Origin: Mycolicibacterium hodleri | Lineage (GTDB): Bacteria; Actinomycetota; Actinomycetes; Mycobacteriales; Mycobacteriaceae | DNA length: 64,000 nt | Direction of reading: 5' to 3' | NCBI RefSeq assembly: GCF_025822245.1 | Contig: NZ_JACKTL010000033.1 | Location: 236,435-300,434 of the forward strand | Shown: positions 1 through 8,473 of the stretch, one piece after another | How the letters are laid out: each line of letters opens with the position of its first letter | Numbering within the stretch: the stretch's first letter is position 1 | Translations under genes and position numbers: made by a program | Notes under the pieces: model-generated | What the model was told of the DNA's origin: nothing | Database searches by the model: none | The model's input: the letters and a program-made list of their open reading frames with translations, nothing else

Positions 1-547
1 ACACCAGCTTCGTCAGCGCCGTGTAGGTCTTCGCCAACGCCATCGACACGTACTGGTACACCCCGGTCAGGACGGGATACTCCATGTACCGCACCGCGGG
101 CGTGCCGTCGTACTGCGTCTGCTGCGCGCCGGTGGAATCCTTCTCCGTCCACGACGACTTGTACGGAAACTTGCCTTGGCTCAACAACTCTGCGGTGTAC
201 AGCGGCACGGTGTCGGAATAGCAGAGCTCGTAGTACGCCCGTTGGTTCTCCCAGATGGCCACCCGCTGATCGGCGGTGCCGGTGCGCGTCGACTGCAGGC
301 AAGCCGCCTTCGTCGAGTAGCCGAACGCCAGGAACAGCAGCGCGATGATCAGCATGACCCGCAGCGGGGTCATGAAGCGGGCCCGGCCGATCAGCGCGTG
401 CTTGCCAACCGGGCCGCCGATGGCGCCCGCCAGCGCCGCACCGACGGTGTCGGTGCGGCTGGGCAGGTCGCGGTCTTCGTCGCTGCGCAAGTCGTCCGCG
501 AGCGGAGCTGGCGAGGTGACCGACCGGTCGGGGTCGCGGCCCGTCAC
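1..547 (-). CDS. Rv0051-like integral membrane protein (N-terminal part, cut by window edge)
   Basis: The reading frame runs off the left end of the window, so only the first ~182 residues are seen. Its GTG start overlaps the ponA1 TGA stop (GTGA junction), so the two genes are probably translationally coupled. The N-terminus is hydrophilic, then GGPVGKHALIGRARFMTPLR precedes a hydrophobic stretch (VMLIIALLFLAFGYS, about residues 57-71). The following part contains many Tyr and Trp, as in the DUF2029/GT87 polyprenol-phosphate-dependent glycosyltransferase-like membrane proteins. In M. tuberculosis Rv0051 follows ponA1 in the same way. The family assignment comes from memory of Rv0051; no catalytic residue can be checked in this fragment. 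Confidence 0.8.
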   Translation of the reverse strand, partial: MTGRDPDRSVTSPAPLADDLRSDEDRDLPSRTDTVGAALAGAIGGPVGKHALIGRARFMTPLRVMLIIALLFLAFGYSTKAACLQSTRTGTADQRVAIWENQRAYYELCYSDTVPLYTAELLSQGKFPYKSSWTEKDSTGAQQTQYDGTPAVRYMEYPVLTGVYQYVSMALAKTYTALTKLV

Positions 548-3030
548 GGCGGAGGCGGCGGCGCGGTGACCGTGGGGGTGGCGGCCGCGGGATCACCGGG
601 AGGCGGCGGTGCCCCTGGTGGCGGCAACGGGATCGTCGTCGGCGGACCGAACGGGATCGTGATGCCGGGTCCCAGCTCGATCGTCGGCTGAATGACCGTC
701 TCCGACGGTGGTGGCGGAGCTGGCGGCGGAGGCGGCGGCGCGGCGGGCACGCCGGCGTACCCACCGATCTCGGTCGGCTTCGGGAACGACTCGTTGTCGG
801 TGCCCTCCAGGGCGCCGTCCATCGTGGCCTTCCAGATGTCCGACGGCAGGCCCGAACCGTAGACCGAGCCGCCGGACTTGTTCTCCAGTGGCTTGGTGCC
901 CTCGGTGGTGCCCACCCAGACCGCCGTCGACAGGGACGGCGTGTAGCCGACCATCCAGGCGTCGCGGTTGGCGTCGGTGTCACCCAGCTGATTGGTACCG
1001 GTCTTGGCTGCCGAGGGCCGGCCACCGGCCAGGTTGTGGCCCCTGGAGTAGCCCGCGATCGGCTGCATCGCCGAGGTGACGTTGTCGGCGACCGCCTTGT
1101 CGATCTTCTGCTCGCCGGGGTCGTCCTGCGCGGCGGCGTCGAACAACACCTGACCGTCGGATCGGACGACCTTCTGGATGAAGTGCGGCCGGTGGTAGAC
1201 CCCCGAGTTCGCGAGGGTGGCGTACGCGGACGCCATGTCGATCACGCGGGACTGGTACTGGCCAAGCACGACGCCGTTGTTCGGCGGTCCGCCCTTGCCG
1301 TCCTCGGACAGCGTGTGTTCGACACCGGGGAAGCTCTCGGCGACGCCCGCCGCGTGCGCCGCGTCGGCGACGTCCTGCGGGCCGTTCTTGAGCTTGAGCA
1401 TCAGACGGTAGTAGCTGGTGTTGAGGGACATCTTCAGGGCCTGGGCGATGTTGCAAGTGCCGCAACCCTCGCCCTCGACGTTGCTGATCTTGATGCCGTT
1501 GACCTCGACCGGCGAGCTGTCCACCTGGTAGCCGAGCCCGATGCCCTGCTGCAGTGCGGCGACGAGCGCGAAGACCTTGAACGACGAGCCCGTCGGCAAC
1601 CCGGCCTGGGCGAAGTCGAAACCGTTGGCGTCCGAACCGCCGTAGTACGCCTTCACCCCGCCGGTGCGCGGGTCGACCGACACGACGGCCGTACGCATGT
1701 CCGGGTCCTGACCGTCCATGTACTCGGCGACCGCGTCCTCGGCCGACTTCTGCGCCTTGGGGTCGATCGTGGTGGTGACCTGCAGGCCCTCGGTGTTCAA
1801 CGTCTGCTCGTCGATGTTGAACAGATCCATCAGTTCCTTGGTGACCTGACGTTCGATCAAGCCGTTCGGACCGGTGGTCTGATTCTGGGCGCCCGCCTGC
1901 TCCGGCGAGACCGTCGGCGGGAACACCTGGGTGGCGCGCTCCTGGGGGGACAGCGCGCCGACGGTGACCATGCCGTCGAGCACCCAGTTCCACCGCTCGG
2001 CGGAGCCCTCCGGGTCGACGGCCGGGTCGAGTCCCGACGGCTGCTGGATCAGCGCCGCGAGCAGGGCGCCCTCGGCCACGTTCAGCTGCTCGACGGGCTT
2101 GCCGAAGTACGCCTGCGACGCCGCGCCGATGCCGTACGCGCCGCGGCCGAAGTAGATCATGTTGAGGTAGCTCTCGAGCACCTGGTCCTTGGACCACTCG
2201 CCCGACATCTTGGTCGAGATGACGAGCTCCTTGGCCTTGCGCACCACGCCACCGATCCCGGAGCGGGCGTCGCCGACGAGGGCGTTCTTGACGTACTGCT
2301 GGGTGATCGTCGACCCGCCCTGCAGGTCGCCGCCGAAGATGTTGTTCTTGAACGCCCGGAGGAACCCCGTGAAGGAGAAGCCGGGGTTGCTGTAGAAGTC
2401 CCGGTCCTCGGCCGCCATCACCGCGTTGCGCACCTGCACGGGAATCTGGTTGATGTCGACGTCGACCCGGTTGCCCTCCGGCGGCACGATCTTGGCGAGT
2501 TCGCTGCCGTCGCTGGCCAGGATCGTCGACACCTGATTGGTCCGGATGTCGCCTGGCTTGGGGATGTCGACGATCATGTACGCCATCGCGAAGGTGACGA
2601 TCGGCAGCAGGATGCACACCGCCAACGCGACCAGCGACCCGCGGCGAACCCACTTCCAGTTGACGTTGAACTGGCGTCCACCGGGACCCTTGCCCCCGGG
2701 CGGTCCACCACCGCCGGGCGGACCTGGCGGTGGCTGCTTGGGCGGCGGAGTGCCGTCCAACGCGGCCTTCACCACGTCGATGGGGTCGCGATACTGCGCC
2801 GGCCGGGCGTCACGCACCGGCGGGATGATCATCGTCTGGCGGTCGTCGGGCCGCTGCGGACCGGGCTGGCGGTCGTCGGGCCGCTGCGGACCGCGGTGGT
2901 GGGGGAACGCCCGCGTCGGACCGTCCGACGGAGACGGTGCGGAGTGCCGGGGTGGTGCGACGCCACCGTCGGCCGAGGCTCCCTTGGGGGCGTCGTCGGC
3001 CGAGCGGTCTTGTCGCCCTTCGCTATTCAC
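544..3030 (-). CDS. ponA1: Bifunctional class A penicillin-binding protein PonA1
   Basis: This enzyme polymerises lipid II into glycan strands and cross-links the peptides; it is anchored in the plasma membrane with its domains in the periplasm. The 828-residue protein has a Pro/Gly-rich cytoplasmic tail (1-125), one membrane segment (about 131-153), a GT51 transglycosylase domain with EDRDFY (catalytic Glu about 208) and GGSTITQQ (238-245), and a transpeptidase domain with SSFK (Ser about 482), SLN (535-537) and KTG (676-678). A Pro-rich tail ends the protein, as in mycobacterial PonA1. The cytoplasmic tail contains a duplicated ten-residue unit. The gene overlaps the upstream DUF5318 gene by 8 bp and the downstream Rv0051-like gene by 4 bp, indicating one operon. 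Confidence 0.96.
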   Translation of the reverse strand: MNSEGRQDRSADDAPKGASADGGVAPPRHSAPSPSDGPTRAFPHHRGPQRPDDRQPGPQRPDDRQTMIIPPVRDARPAQYRDPIDVVKAALDGTPPPKQPPPGPPGGGGPPGGKGPGGRQFNVNWKWVRRGSLVALAVCILLPIVTFAMAYMIVDIPKPGDIRTNQVSTILASDGSELAKIVPPEGNRVDVDINQIPVQVRNAVMAAEDRDFYSNPGFSFTGFLRAFKNNIFGGDLQGGSTITQQYVKNALVGDARSGIGGVVRKAKELVISTKMSGEWSKDQVLESYLNMIYFGRGAYGIGAASQAYFGKPVEQLNVAEGALLAALIQQPSGLDPAVDPEGSAERWNWVLDGMVTVGALSPQERATQVFPPTVSPEQAGAQNQTTGPNGLIERQVTKELMDLFNIDEQTLNTEGLQVTTTIDPKAQKSAEDAVAEYMDGQDPDMRTAVVSVDPRTGGVKAYYGGSDANGFDFAQAGLPTGSSFKVFALVAALQQGIGLGYQVDSSPVEVNGIKISNVEGEGCGTCNIAQALKMSLNTSYYRLMLKLKNGPQDVADAAHAAGVAESFPGVEHTLSEDGKGGPPNNGVVLGQYQSRVIDMASAYATLANSGVYHRPHFIQKVVRSDGQVLFDAAAQDDPGEQKIDKAVADNVTSAMQPIAGYSRGHNLAGGRPSAAKTGTNQLGDTDANRDAWMVGYTPSLSTAVWVGTTEGTKPLENKSGGSVYGSGLPSDIWKATMDGALEGTDNESFPKPTEIGGYAGVPAAPPPPPPAPPPPSETVIQPTIELGPGITIPFGPPTTIPLPPPGAPPPPGDPAAATPTVTAPPPPP
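2836..2895. repeat. Two-copy 30-bp tandem repeat inside ponA1
   Basis: Two near-identical 30-bp units (2836-2865 and 2866-2895, differing near the last bases) encode a repeated GPQRPDDRQ segment in the cytoplasmic tail of PonA1. The unit is a multiple of three, so copy number could vary without breaking the frame. Confidence 0.85.
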
Positions 3031-3445
3031 TGGCCGTGCGCGCGCCCGAGCGCGCCGTCCGGGTGCCGCGCGCCTTCGGAGGACGGGGCGCGCCCAACAC
3101 GTACGACTTGACCAAATGATTCCAGCTGCAAGTTCTACATACCTCCACCACGTGCACCGCGAATTCGTCGAACTTGGCTGCCAGCATCACCAGCTCCTCG
3201 GTGGAGCGGGCGGATCCGGACACGGCCCCGAGATGATCGCCGAACACCCACGACACCAGCGTGAGCTGTTCCTTGCGACAAATCGGACACATCACCTGAC
3301 TGGACTTGCCGTGGAACTTCGCGGCGCGCAGCAGATACGGATTGGCGTCACACACCTCGGAGACGCCGGTGCGGCCCGAGTACACCTCGGCCAGCAGGGA
3401 CCGCCGCTTGAGCGCGTAGTCCACCACCTGTCGCTGCAATCGCAC
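3023..3445 (-). CDS. DUF5318 zinc-ribbon-like conserved protein (Rv0049 orthologue)
   Basis: This 140-residue protein is nearly identical in pattern to mycobacterial Rv0049 (begins RLQRQVVDYALKRRSLLAEV). Two CxxC pairs, CPIC and CRTC, about 50 residues apart, suggest a metal-binding ribbon. Function is unknown. The frame is open further upstream, but the GTG at 3445 is chosen because it matches the family N-terminus and because TACTCT lies 7 nt before it, which would give a leaderless transcript starting at this codon. The stop lies 8 bp inside ponA1, so it is the likely first gene of the ponA1 operon. Confidence 0.88.
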   Translation of the reverse strand: MRLQRQVVDYALKRRSLLAEVYSGRTGVSEVCDANPYLLRAAKFHGKSSQVMCPICRKEQLTLVSWVFGDHLGAVSGSARSTEELVMLAAKFDEFAVHVVEVCRTCSWNHLVKSYVLGAPRPPKARGTRTARSGARTASE

Positions 3446-3452
3446 GGTGACC

Positions 3453-3458
3453 AGAGTA
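3453..3458 (-). promoter_or_regulatory. -10 hexamer TACTCT, leaderless start of the DUF5318 gene
   Basis: The hexamer lies 7 nt before the GTG start on the minus strand, the spacing expected when the start codon is the transcript 5' end. No convincing -35 element is visible. Confidence 0.5.
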
Positions 3459-3544
3459 CGTCGGCCCCCCTTTGGCGCAGCCTCGGCTCCGCCCCCTTGA
3501 CCCCCGTTTCGTGATCTGGTCTGCGGCGATGGCGCGTGAACTTC

Positions 3545-3550
3545 TACGAT
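3545..3550 (+). promoter_or_regulatory. -10 hexamer TACGAT, leaderless start of the Rv0048c-like gene
   Basis: TACGAT ends 6 nt before the ATG at 3557. This favours that ATG over the in-frame GTG at 3536, which would lie upstream of the transcription start. Confidence 0.5.
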
Positions 3551-3556
3551 CCGTCC

Positions 3557-4423
3557 ATGGCGACGCGGCAGACGGCAGGGACACGAGCCAAGGACAGCGA
3601 CCGCAACAACACCTGCCAGGTACTCGACAGCGCGCTCAGCGACGGCCAGTTGTCCATGGAGGAACACCGCACCCGAGTCGCGGCCGCCACCACCGCGACG
3701 ACCCTCGGCGACCTGCAGCAACTCGTCGACGACCTGCAGAACGACAACGCACCGGTGCAGATGCCCGACCTGAAGCAGCCGTCGCCGGTGGCCAGCCGCG
3801 GTGGGGCCGGCTGGGGCATCCGCGTCGCCGTGGCGGGCGTCCTGGTGGTCCTCGGCATCGCAATCGGCTGGGGGCTCTACGGCAACACCCCCTCACCGCT
3901 GAGCTTCACCTCCGACCCCGGCGCCAAGTCCGACGGCATCCCGGCCAAGGTGTTGACTCCGCCACGGCAGTTGATGTCGCTCGGCGGTCTCAACGGGTTG
4001 TTCGAGCAGATGCGGCAGAAGTTCGGCGACACGAAGGGTTTCGACCTGACGATCTTCGACGACTACGCGTCGTTGGAGCGTCAGGATCCCGCCGAGCCGA
4101 GACGGGTGTTGCGCTACTCCTACCGCGGTGGCTGGGCCGACCCCTCCGAGACCAACGTGACCTCGGACGCCCGCGTCGTCGACCTCGGGGCCATCGACGT
4201 ACCGACGATCGTCGGGCTGATCCGGGGCGCACCCGAGACCCTGGGCATCAACCCCAACGAGGTCAAGGACACGCACGTGTCGATCTCGCACGACGATGAC
4301 TCCGACGCCGCGCCAGAAGCACTCTCCATCGAGATCTTCGTGTCGCCCAACTTCGGCAACAGCGGGTATTTCGAGGTCGACGGCGCCGGAAACATCAAGG
4401 CCGTGCGCCAACCGGCACGCTGA
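3557..4423 (+). CDS. DUF1707-domain single-pass membrane protein (Rv0048c orthologue)
   Basis: The 288-residue protein begins with a DUF1707 (SHOCT-like) segment: RNNTCQVLDSALSDGQLSME followed by EHRTRVAAATTATTLGDLQQ, about residues 16-55. One membrane segment follows (about 90-112, VAVAGVLVVLGIAIGWGLYG) and then a ~170-residue extracytoplasmic part. DUF1707 is found at the N-terminus of many actinobacterial membrane proteins and has no established biochemical function. The gene is divergent from the DUF5318-ponA1 operon and upstream of padR on the same strand. Length and order match Rv0048c. Confidence 0.85.
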   Translation: MATRQTAGTRAKDSDRNNTCQVLDSALSDGQLSMEEHRTRVAAATTATTLGDLQQLVDDLQNDNAPVQMPDLKQPSPVASRGGAGWGIRVAVAGVLVVLGIAIGWGLYGNTPSPLSFTSDPGAKSDGIPAKVLTPPRQLMSLGGLNGLFEQMRQKFGDTKGFDLTIFDDYASLERQDPAEPRRVLRYSYRGGWADPSETNVTSDARVVDLGAIDVPTIVGLIRGAPETLGINPNEVKDTHVSISHDDDSDAAPEALSIEIFVSPNFGNSGYFEVDGAGNIKAVRQPAR

Positions 4424-4472
4424 ACTGGCGAACTTTCCAAAGTGTTGTGTATGTTCGGTTCACGTGCCGTCG

Positions 4473-4489
4473 TATATCGGCGCGATATA
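4473..4489. promoter_or_regulatory. Perfect palindrome, probable PadR operator
   Basis: TATATCG-GCG-CGATATA is a perfect inverted repeat with 7-bp arms and a 3-nt centre. It lies 52 bp upstream of the padR start and overlaps a possible -10 (TATAGT, 4486-4491). PadR proteins usually repress their own genes through such AT-rich palindromes, so autoregulation is inferred. It could also affect ino1 if the two genes are co-transcribed. Confidence 0.65.
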
Positions 4490-4540
4490 GTTCTACGACG
4501 TGTCGCCGCGTCGTAGCGGCCAGGCAAGGGAGGTGATTCG

Positions 4541-5104
4541 GTGTTGGAGCTCGCCATCCTGGGACTGCTCATCGAGTCGCCGATGCACGGCTACGAGCTG
4601 CGCAAGCGGCTGACCGGCCTACTCGGCGCCTTCCGGGCGTTCTCCTACGGGTCGCTGTACCCGGCCCTGCGCCGCATGCAGACCGACGGGCTCATCGACG
4701 AGGAGTCGGCACCCGTGGGCGCCGTCAAGGTACGTCGGGCCCGCCGGGTCTACGTCCTCACCGACGCCGGCAAGGCGCGCTTCACCGAGCTCGTCGCCGA
4801 CACCGGACCGCAGAACTACACCGACGACGGATTCGGCGTTCACCTGGCCTTCTTCAACCGCACGCCGGCCGAGGCCAGGATGCGCATCCTGGAGGGCCGC
4901 CGCCGCCAGGTGGAGGAACGCCGCGAAGGCCTGCGTGAAGCCATCGCGCGCGCCAGTAATTCACTCGACCGCTACACCCGCCAGCTTCACCAACTCGGGC
5001 TCGAGTCCAGCGAGCGCGAAGTCAAGTGGCTCAACGACCTGATCGCGGCCGAACGCGTCGCCGCCCCGGGACGCCCCGAGACCACTCCCGAACAACAGCC
5101 CTAA
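4541..5104 (+). CDS. PadR-family transcriptional regulator (Rv0047c orthologue)
   Basis: The 187-residue protein has a PadR winged-helix domain at the N-terminus (ILGLLIESPMHGYELRKRL, about 5-23; YGSLYPALRRMQTDGLI, about 33-51) and a C-terminal helical dimerisation region (Vir_C-like) rich in Arg/Glu. Start GTG at 4541 is preceded by GGGAGG at good spacing. A perfect palindrome at 4473-4489 is the probable operator. The gene is 42 bp upstream of ino1 on the same strand, an arrangement conserved in mycobacteria, so it may control inositol synthesis; the effector is unknown. Confidence 0.9.
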   Translation: MLELAILGLLIESPMHGYELRKRLTGLLGAFRAFSYGSLYPALRRMQTDGLIDEESAPVGAVKVRRARRVYVLTDAGKARFTELVADTGPQNYTDDGFGVHLAFFNRTPAEARMRILEGRRRQVEERREGLREAIARASNSLDRYTRQLHQLGLESSEREVKWLNDLIAAERVAAPGRPETTPEQQP

Positions 5105-5146
5105 CCACACCCGCACCGCAGTCGTCGGTATTAGAAGGAGATCGCC

Positions 5147-6223
5147 ATGTCCGAGTCGAATGAAATCCGGGTCGCCATCGTCGGCGTCGGCAACTGCGCC
5201 TCGTCGCTGGTGCAGGGCGTGCAGTACTACCTCGACGCCGACGAGAACTCGACCGTCCCCGGTCTGATGCACGTCAAGCTCGGCAAGTACCACGTCCGCG
5301 ACGTGCAGTTCGTCGCCGCGTTCGACGTCGACGCCAAGAAGGTCGGCTTCGACCTCTCCGAGGCCATCTTCGCCTCCGAGAACAACACCATCAAGATCGC
5401 CGACGTGCCGCCCACCAACGTGACGGTGCAGCGCGGCCCGACGCTCGACGGCATCGGCAAGTACTACTCCGAGACCATCGAGGTGTCCGACACCGAAGCG
5501 GTCGACGTCGTCAAGGCCCTCAAGGACGCCCGCGTCGACGTGATGGTTTCCTACCTGCCGGTCGGATCCGAAGAGGCCGACAAGTTCTACGCCCAGTGCG
5601 CCATCGACGCCGGCGTGGCGTTCGTCAACGCGCTGCCCGTCTTCATCGCCAGTGACCCCGTGTGGGCCGAGAAGTTCCGCGCCGCAGGCGTTCCCATCGT
5701 CGGCGACGACATCAAGAGCCAGGTCGGCGCCACGATCACCCACCGCGTGATGGCCAAGCTGTTCGAGGACCGCGGCGTGCAGCTCGACCGCACCATGCAG
5801 CTCAACGTCGGCGGCAACATGGACTTCCTCAACATGCTCGAGCGGTCGCGTCTGGAGTCGAAGAAGATCTCCAAGACCCAGGCCGTGACGTCGAACCTGC
5901 AGCGCGAGTTCAACGCCAAGGACGTCCACATTGGCCCGTCCGACCACGTCGGCTGGCTCGACGACCGCAAGTGGGCCTACGTCCGCCTCGAGGGCCGCGC
6001 CTTCGGCGACGTGCCGCTGAACCTGGAGTACAAGCTCGAGGTGTGGGACTCGCCCAACTCCGCGGGCGTCATCATCGACGCGGTCCGCGCGGCGAAGATC
6101 GCCCTGGACCGTGGCATCGGCGGACCGGTCGAGGCCGCGTCGGCATACCTGATGAAGAGCCCGCCCAAGCAGCTGGCCGACGACATCGCCCGCGCGCAGC
6201 TGGAAGCGTTCATCGAGGGCTAG
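5147..6223 (+). CDS. ino1: Inositol-1-phosphate synthase Ino1
   Basis: This cytoplasmic NAD-dependent enzyme isomerises glucose-6-phosphate to inositol-1-phosphate, the entry to phosphatidylinositol, PIMs, lipoarabinomannan and mycothiol. The 358-residue protein starts with a Rossmann motif ([12 protein letters not shown], about 9-20) and contains the family signatures [19 protein letters not shown] and [28 protein letters not shown] before the ATG is a strong ribosome binding site. The short actinobacterial/archaeal form is about 360 residues, so it is full length. It is followed by an intergenic palindrome and a convergent acetyltransferase gene. Confidence 0.96.
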   Translation: MSESNEIRVAIVGVGNCASSLVQGVQYYLDADENSTVPGLMHVKLGKYHVRDVQFVAAFDVDAKKVGFDLSEAIFASENNTIKIADVPPTNVTVQRGPTLDGIGKYYSETIEVSDTEAVDVVKALKDARVDVMVSYLPVGSEEADKFYAQCAIDAGVAFVNALPVFIASDPVWAEKFRAAGVPIVGDDIKSQVGATITHRVMAKLFEDRGVQLDRTMQLNVGGNMDFLNMLERSRLESKKISKTQAVTSNLQREFNAKDVHIGPSDHVGWLDDRKWAYVRLEGRAFGDVPLNLEYKLEVWDSPNSAGVIIDAVRAAKIALDRGIGGPVEAASAYLMKSPPKQLADDIARAQLEAFIEG

Positions 6224-6232
6224 GTCCTTTCG

Positions 6233-6287
6233 CGCGATTTGTGTGCGTCGGGGAGCGGTGAGCGCTCCTGAACGCACACAAATCGCG
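6233..6287. repeat. Intergenic palindrome, subfamily A; likely bidirectional terminator
   Basis: Perfect 16-bp arms (cgcgatttgtgtgcgt at 6233-6248; its complement at 6272-6287) enclose a 23-nt loop with a further small inverted repeat (ggagcg/cgctcc). It lies between the convergent ends of ino1 and the Eis-like gene. The loop 12-mer agcggtgagcgc recurs in the palindrome at 19299-19349. Confidence 0.8.
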
Positions 6288-6300
6288 TTGGTGGGGTTGG

Positions 6301-7500
6301 TTAGAAGCCGAAGCCGAGCTGGGCGGGCACGTCGGACGCGAACGCGGCGTCCAGCGTGGAAATGACGCGAGAGTCCTTGCCGCGCAACCGGTTCGCGGCA
6401 GCGAACGTCGAGGCGCGGTGCTCACCTAGATAGAGGCTGCCGAGCACCGACAGGCTCAGCCACGCGTCGGGTTCGGCGTCGCTCGGCACGCAGCGCGCCC
6501 GACCGTCGCGAATCTCCACGGCGAACCGGCCGCCGCCACCGAGGGCCCCGTCCGTGACGTCGAGCACCAGGCTGGCGTCGGTCGCGTAGGTCCTGGCCGC
6601 CAGCACCGTCGGCACGTCGAGGATCCGCAGCCACAGCCCGTCCTCGCGACCGGTGACCCGCACCCCGCGCGCGTCGGTCAGCAGGTACGGCAACAGCTCA
6701 CCGGGCGGCGCCCCGATCGTCACGGTGTCCATCAGATCCATGCCGAGCAGCGTCCGCCACAACGCGACGTAGGCGTCGGCGGTGACGGCGGCCAGCTTGA
6801 GGATCGCGACCGACTTTCGCTCACTGTCGCCGTGGACGCGATAGAGGGCGAAGCCGTCGGCGTGCAACAGCACCATCAAGGGGCTGCCACCGCGTCGCGA
6901 CACCTCATGGTCGACGAACACCTCGTCCCACATCCGTGGTGGCGTGACCAATCCGCCGGGCGTCCGCAGCCGCCAGCGTTCGTAGATCTCCTCGATGCGG
7001 TCCCGCTGCTCGGCCGGCCTGACGATTCGCACCCCGCCCGGATCCGGGACCTCGGCGAGGAAGCCGGCACCCCGACGGTCGACGCTCAGCGTCTCGACGA
7101 CACTGGCCGGGCCGTAGCCGAACCGGCCGTAGATACCGCCCTCCGACGCCTCGAGCCCGGCCACTGGATATGACGACATCCGGCCGTGCAGCTCGCCGAA
7201 CATCTCCCGCAGCACGCCCCGCCTGCGGTGCGTCGGCGCCACGCACACCCAGGAGACCCCGGCCATCGGCAGCACGGCACCCCCCGGCACGGTCAGCCGA
7301 AGATCGAGGTAGAAGGCCATCCCGACCACGTCATCGCCGTCGCAGGCGACCACGGCACCGTCGGACGGAATCAGCGTCCGCCACATGTCGGTGGCCTCGC
7401 GCGGCCGGAACGACCCGAACGAGCTGGCCGCCAGCAGTGCCATGGCCGGCCAGTCGGCGTCCTCGGCGGTACGGATGAGCACTCCAGTCGGTGACGGCAT
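6301..7500 (-). CDS. Eis-family GNAT N-acetyltransferase
   Basis: The 399-residue protein resembles mycobacterial Eis along its whole length: an N-terminal GNAT domain with the acetyl-CoA loop (VAPTHRRRGVLR, about 87-98), the signature GGIYGRFGYG with the Tyr that acts as general acid in Eis (about 124), a central second GNAT-like domain, and a C-terminal SCP2-like domain ending in Phe. In Eis the terminal Phe carboxylate takes part in catalysis, and this protein also ends in Phe. Eis enzymes multi-acetylate aminoglycosides and other amines; substrate here is unknown. The gene is absent between ino1 and Rv0045c in M. tuberculosis, so it is accessory at this site. It may be a paralogue rather than the eis orthologue. 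Confidence 0.88.
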   Translation of the reverse strand: MPSPTGVLIRTAEDADWPAMALLAASSFGSFRPREATDMWRTLIPSDGAVVACDGDDVVGMAFYLDLRLTVPGGAVLPMAGVSWVCVAPTHRRRGVLREMFGELHGRMSSYPVAGLEASEGGIYGRFGYGPASVVETLSVDRRGAGFLAEVPDPGGVRIVRPAEQRDRIEEIYERWRLRTPGGLVTPPRMWDEVFVDHEVSRRGGSPLMVLLHADGFALYRVHGDSERKSVAILKLAAVTADAYVALWRTLLGMDLMDTVTIGAPPGELLPYLLTDARGVRVTGREDGLWLRILDVPTVLAARTYATDASLVLDVTDGALGGGGRFAVEIRDGRARCVPSDAEPDAWLSLSVLGSLYLGEHRASTFAAANRLRGKDSRVISTLDAAFASDVPAQLGFGF

Positions 7501-7553
7501 GAATCAGACGGTGGCACAACGGCACCGCAGTCGCACGCGTTTATCGCCCGGTT

Positions 7554-7559
7554 TAGTGT
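7554..7559 (+). promoter_or_regulatory. -10 hexamer TAGTGT, leaderless start of the Rv0045c-like gene
   Basis: The hexamer ends 6 nt before the ATG at 7566. No Shine-Dalgarno sequence is present, consistent with a leaderless mRNA. Confidence 0.5.
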
Positions 7560-7565
7560 CGAGCG

Positions 7566-8465
7566 ATGGCGGACATCACCGACGACGACCTGCTGGGCCT
7601 CGACGAATTCGCGCTGCTGCCGGAGAACGCCGAGCAGATCGGTGCCACCGGTCCCCTGCCCCCCGTCGAGCGGGTGGAGTCCGGCCCCGTCAGCGCGCTG
7701 AGGTGGGGTACGGCCGATCCCGAGGTCGTCTTCCTGCACGGCGGCGGGCAGAACGCGCACACCTGGGACACCGTCATCCTCGGCCTCGGCGTGCCTGCCC
7801 TGGCGGTCGACCTGCCCGGCCACGGCCGCTCCGCGTGGCGCGAGGACGGTGACTACGGACCCAAGCTCAACGCCGAGACCCTGGCGCCGGTGCTGCGCGA
7901 ATGGGCGCCCGCGCCACGCCTGATCGTCGGCATGTCCCTCGGCGGGCTGACCGCGCTACGCCTGGCCGCGACCCAGCCCGCGCTGGTTCCAGAGCTGGTG
8001 CTCGTCGACGTCACCCCGTCCGCGCCCGAACGGCACGAGCAGATGACCAAGGCGCAGATGGGCACCGTCGCGCTGGTGCGTGGTGACCGCACCTTCCCCA
8101 CCTTTACCGCGATGCTCGATGCAACCGTGGCGTTGGCACCCAACCGGGACCGAAAGTCGTTGCGGCGCGGCGTCTTCCACAACGCCAAGCGGCTCGACGA
8201 CGGCACCTGGACGTGGCGCTACGACTCGTTCCGCAAGGGCGAGGGCTTCGAGGGTCTCTGGGACGACGTCCCGTCGATCACGATGCCGACCACCCTGGTG
8301 CGGGGCGCCAACTCGCACTTCGTCGACGACGAGGACGCCGAGGCGTTCGCCACCGCCGCCCCGGGCTTTCTGCGCACGCACGTCGTCGCGGACTCCGGAC
8401 ATTCCGTGCAAGGCGACCAGCCGGCGGCGCTGGTGCAGATCCTCCGCGGGGTCCTCGAACGCTGA
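7566..8465 (+). CDS. Alpha/beta hydrolase (Rv0045c orthologue)
   Basis: This 299-residue protein is a serine hydrolase of the alpha/beta fold. It shows the oxyanion-region HGGG (58-61), DLPGHG (82-87), the nucleophile elbow GMSLGG with Ser about 124, and SGHS with the catalytic His about 279. The close similarity to Rv0045c (LDEFALL..NAEQ near the N-terminus, FLHGGGQNAHTWDTVI) is recalled from memory. Rv0045c is known as an esterase active on short ester substrates; the physiological substrate is not known. In M. tuberculosis the gene is adjacent to Rv0044c; here a broken phosphatase gene separates the two. Confidence 0.92.
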   Translation: MADITDDDLLGLDEFALLPENAEQIGATGPLPPVERVESGPVSALRWGTADPEVVFLHGGGQNAHTWDTVILGLGVPALAVDLPGHGRSAWREDGDYGPKLNAETLAPVLREWAPAPRLIVGMSLGGLTALRLAATQPALVPELVLVDVTPSAPERHEQMTKAQMGTVALVRGDRTFPTFTAMLDATVALAPNRDRKSLRRGVFHNAKRLDDGTWTWRYDSFRKGEGFEGLWDDVPSITMPTTLVRGANSHFVDDEDAEAFATAAPGFLRTHVVADSGHSVQGDQPAALVQILRGVLER

Positions 8466-8473
8466 AGCCACCT

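Noticed and set aside
1036..3111. Long open frame antisense to ponA1
   Set aside because: It mirrors ponA1 codon structure in GC-rich DNA, has low-complexity Arg/Val/Gly composition and no recognisable domain. The same reasoning applies to long antisense frames at 4961-6277, 19632-21122, 46391-47914, 52545-54320 and 54665-56494.
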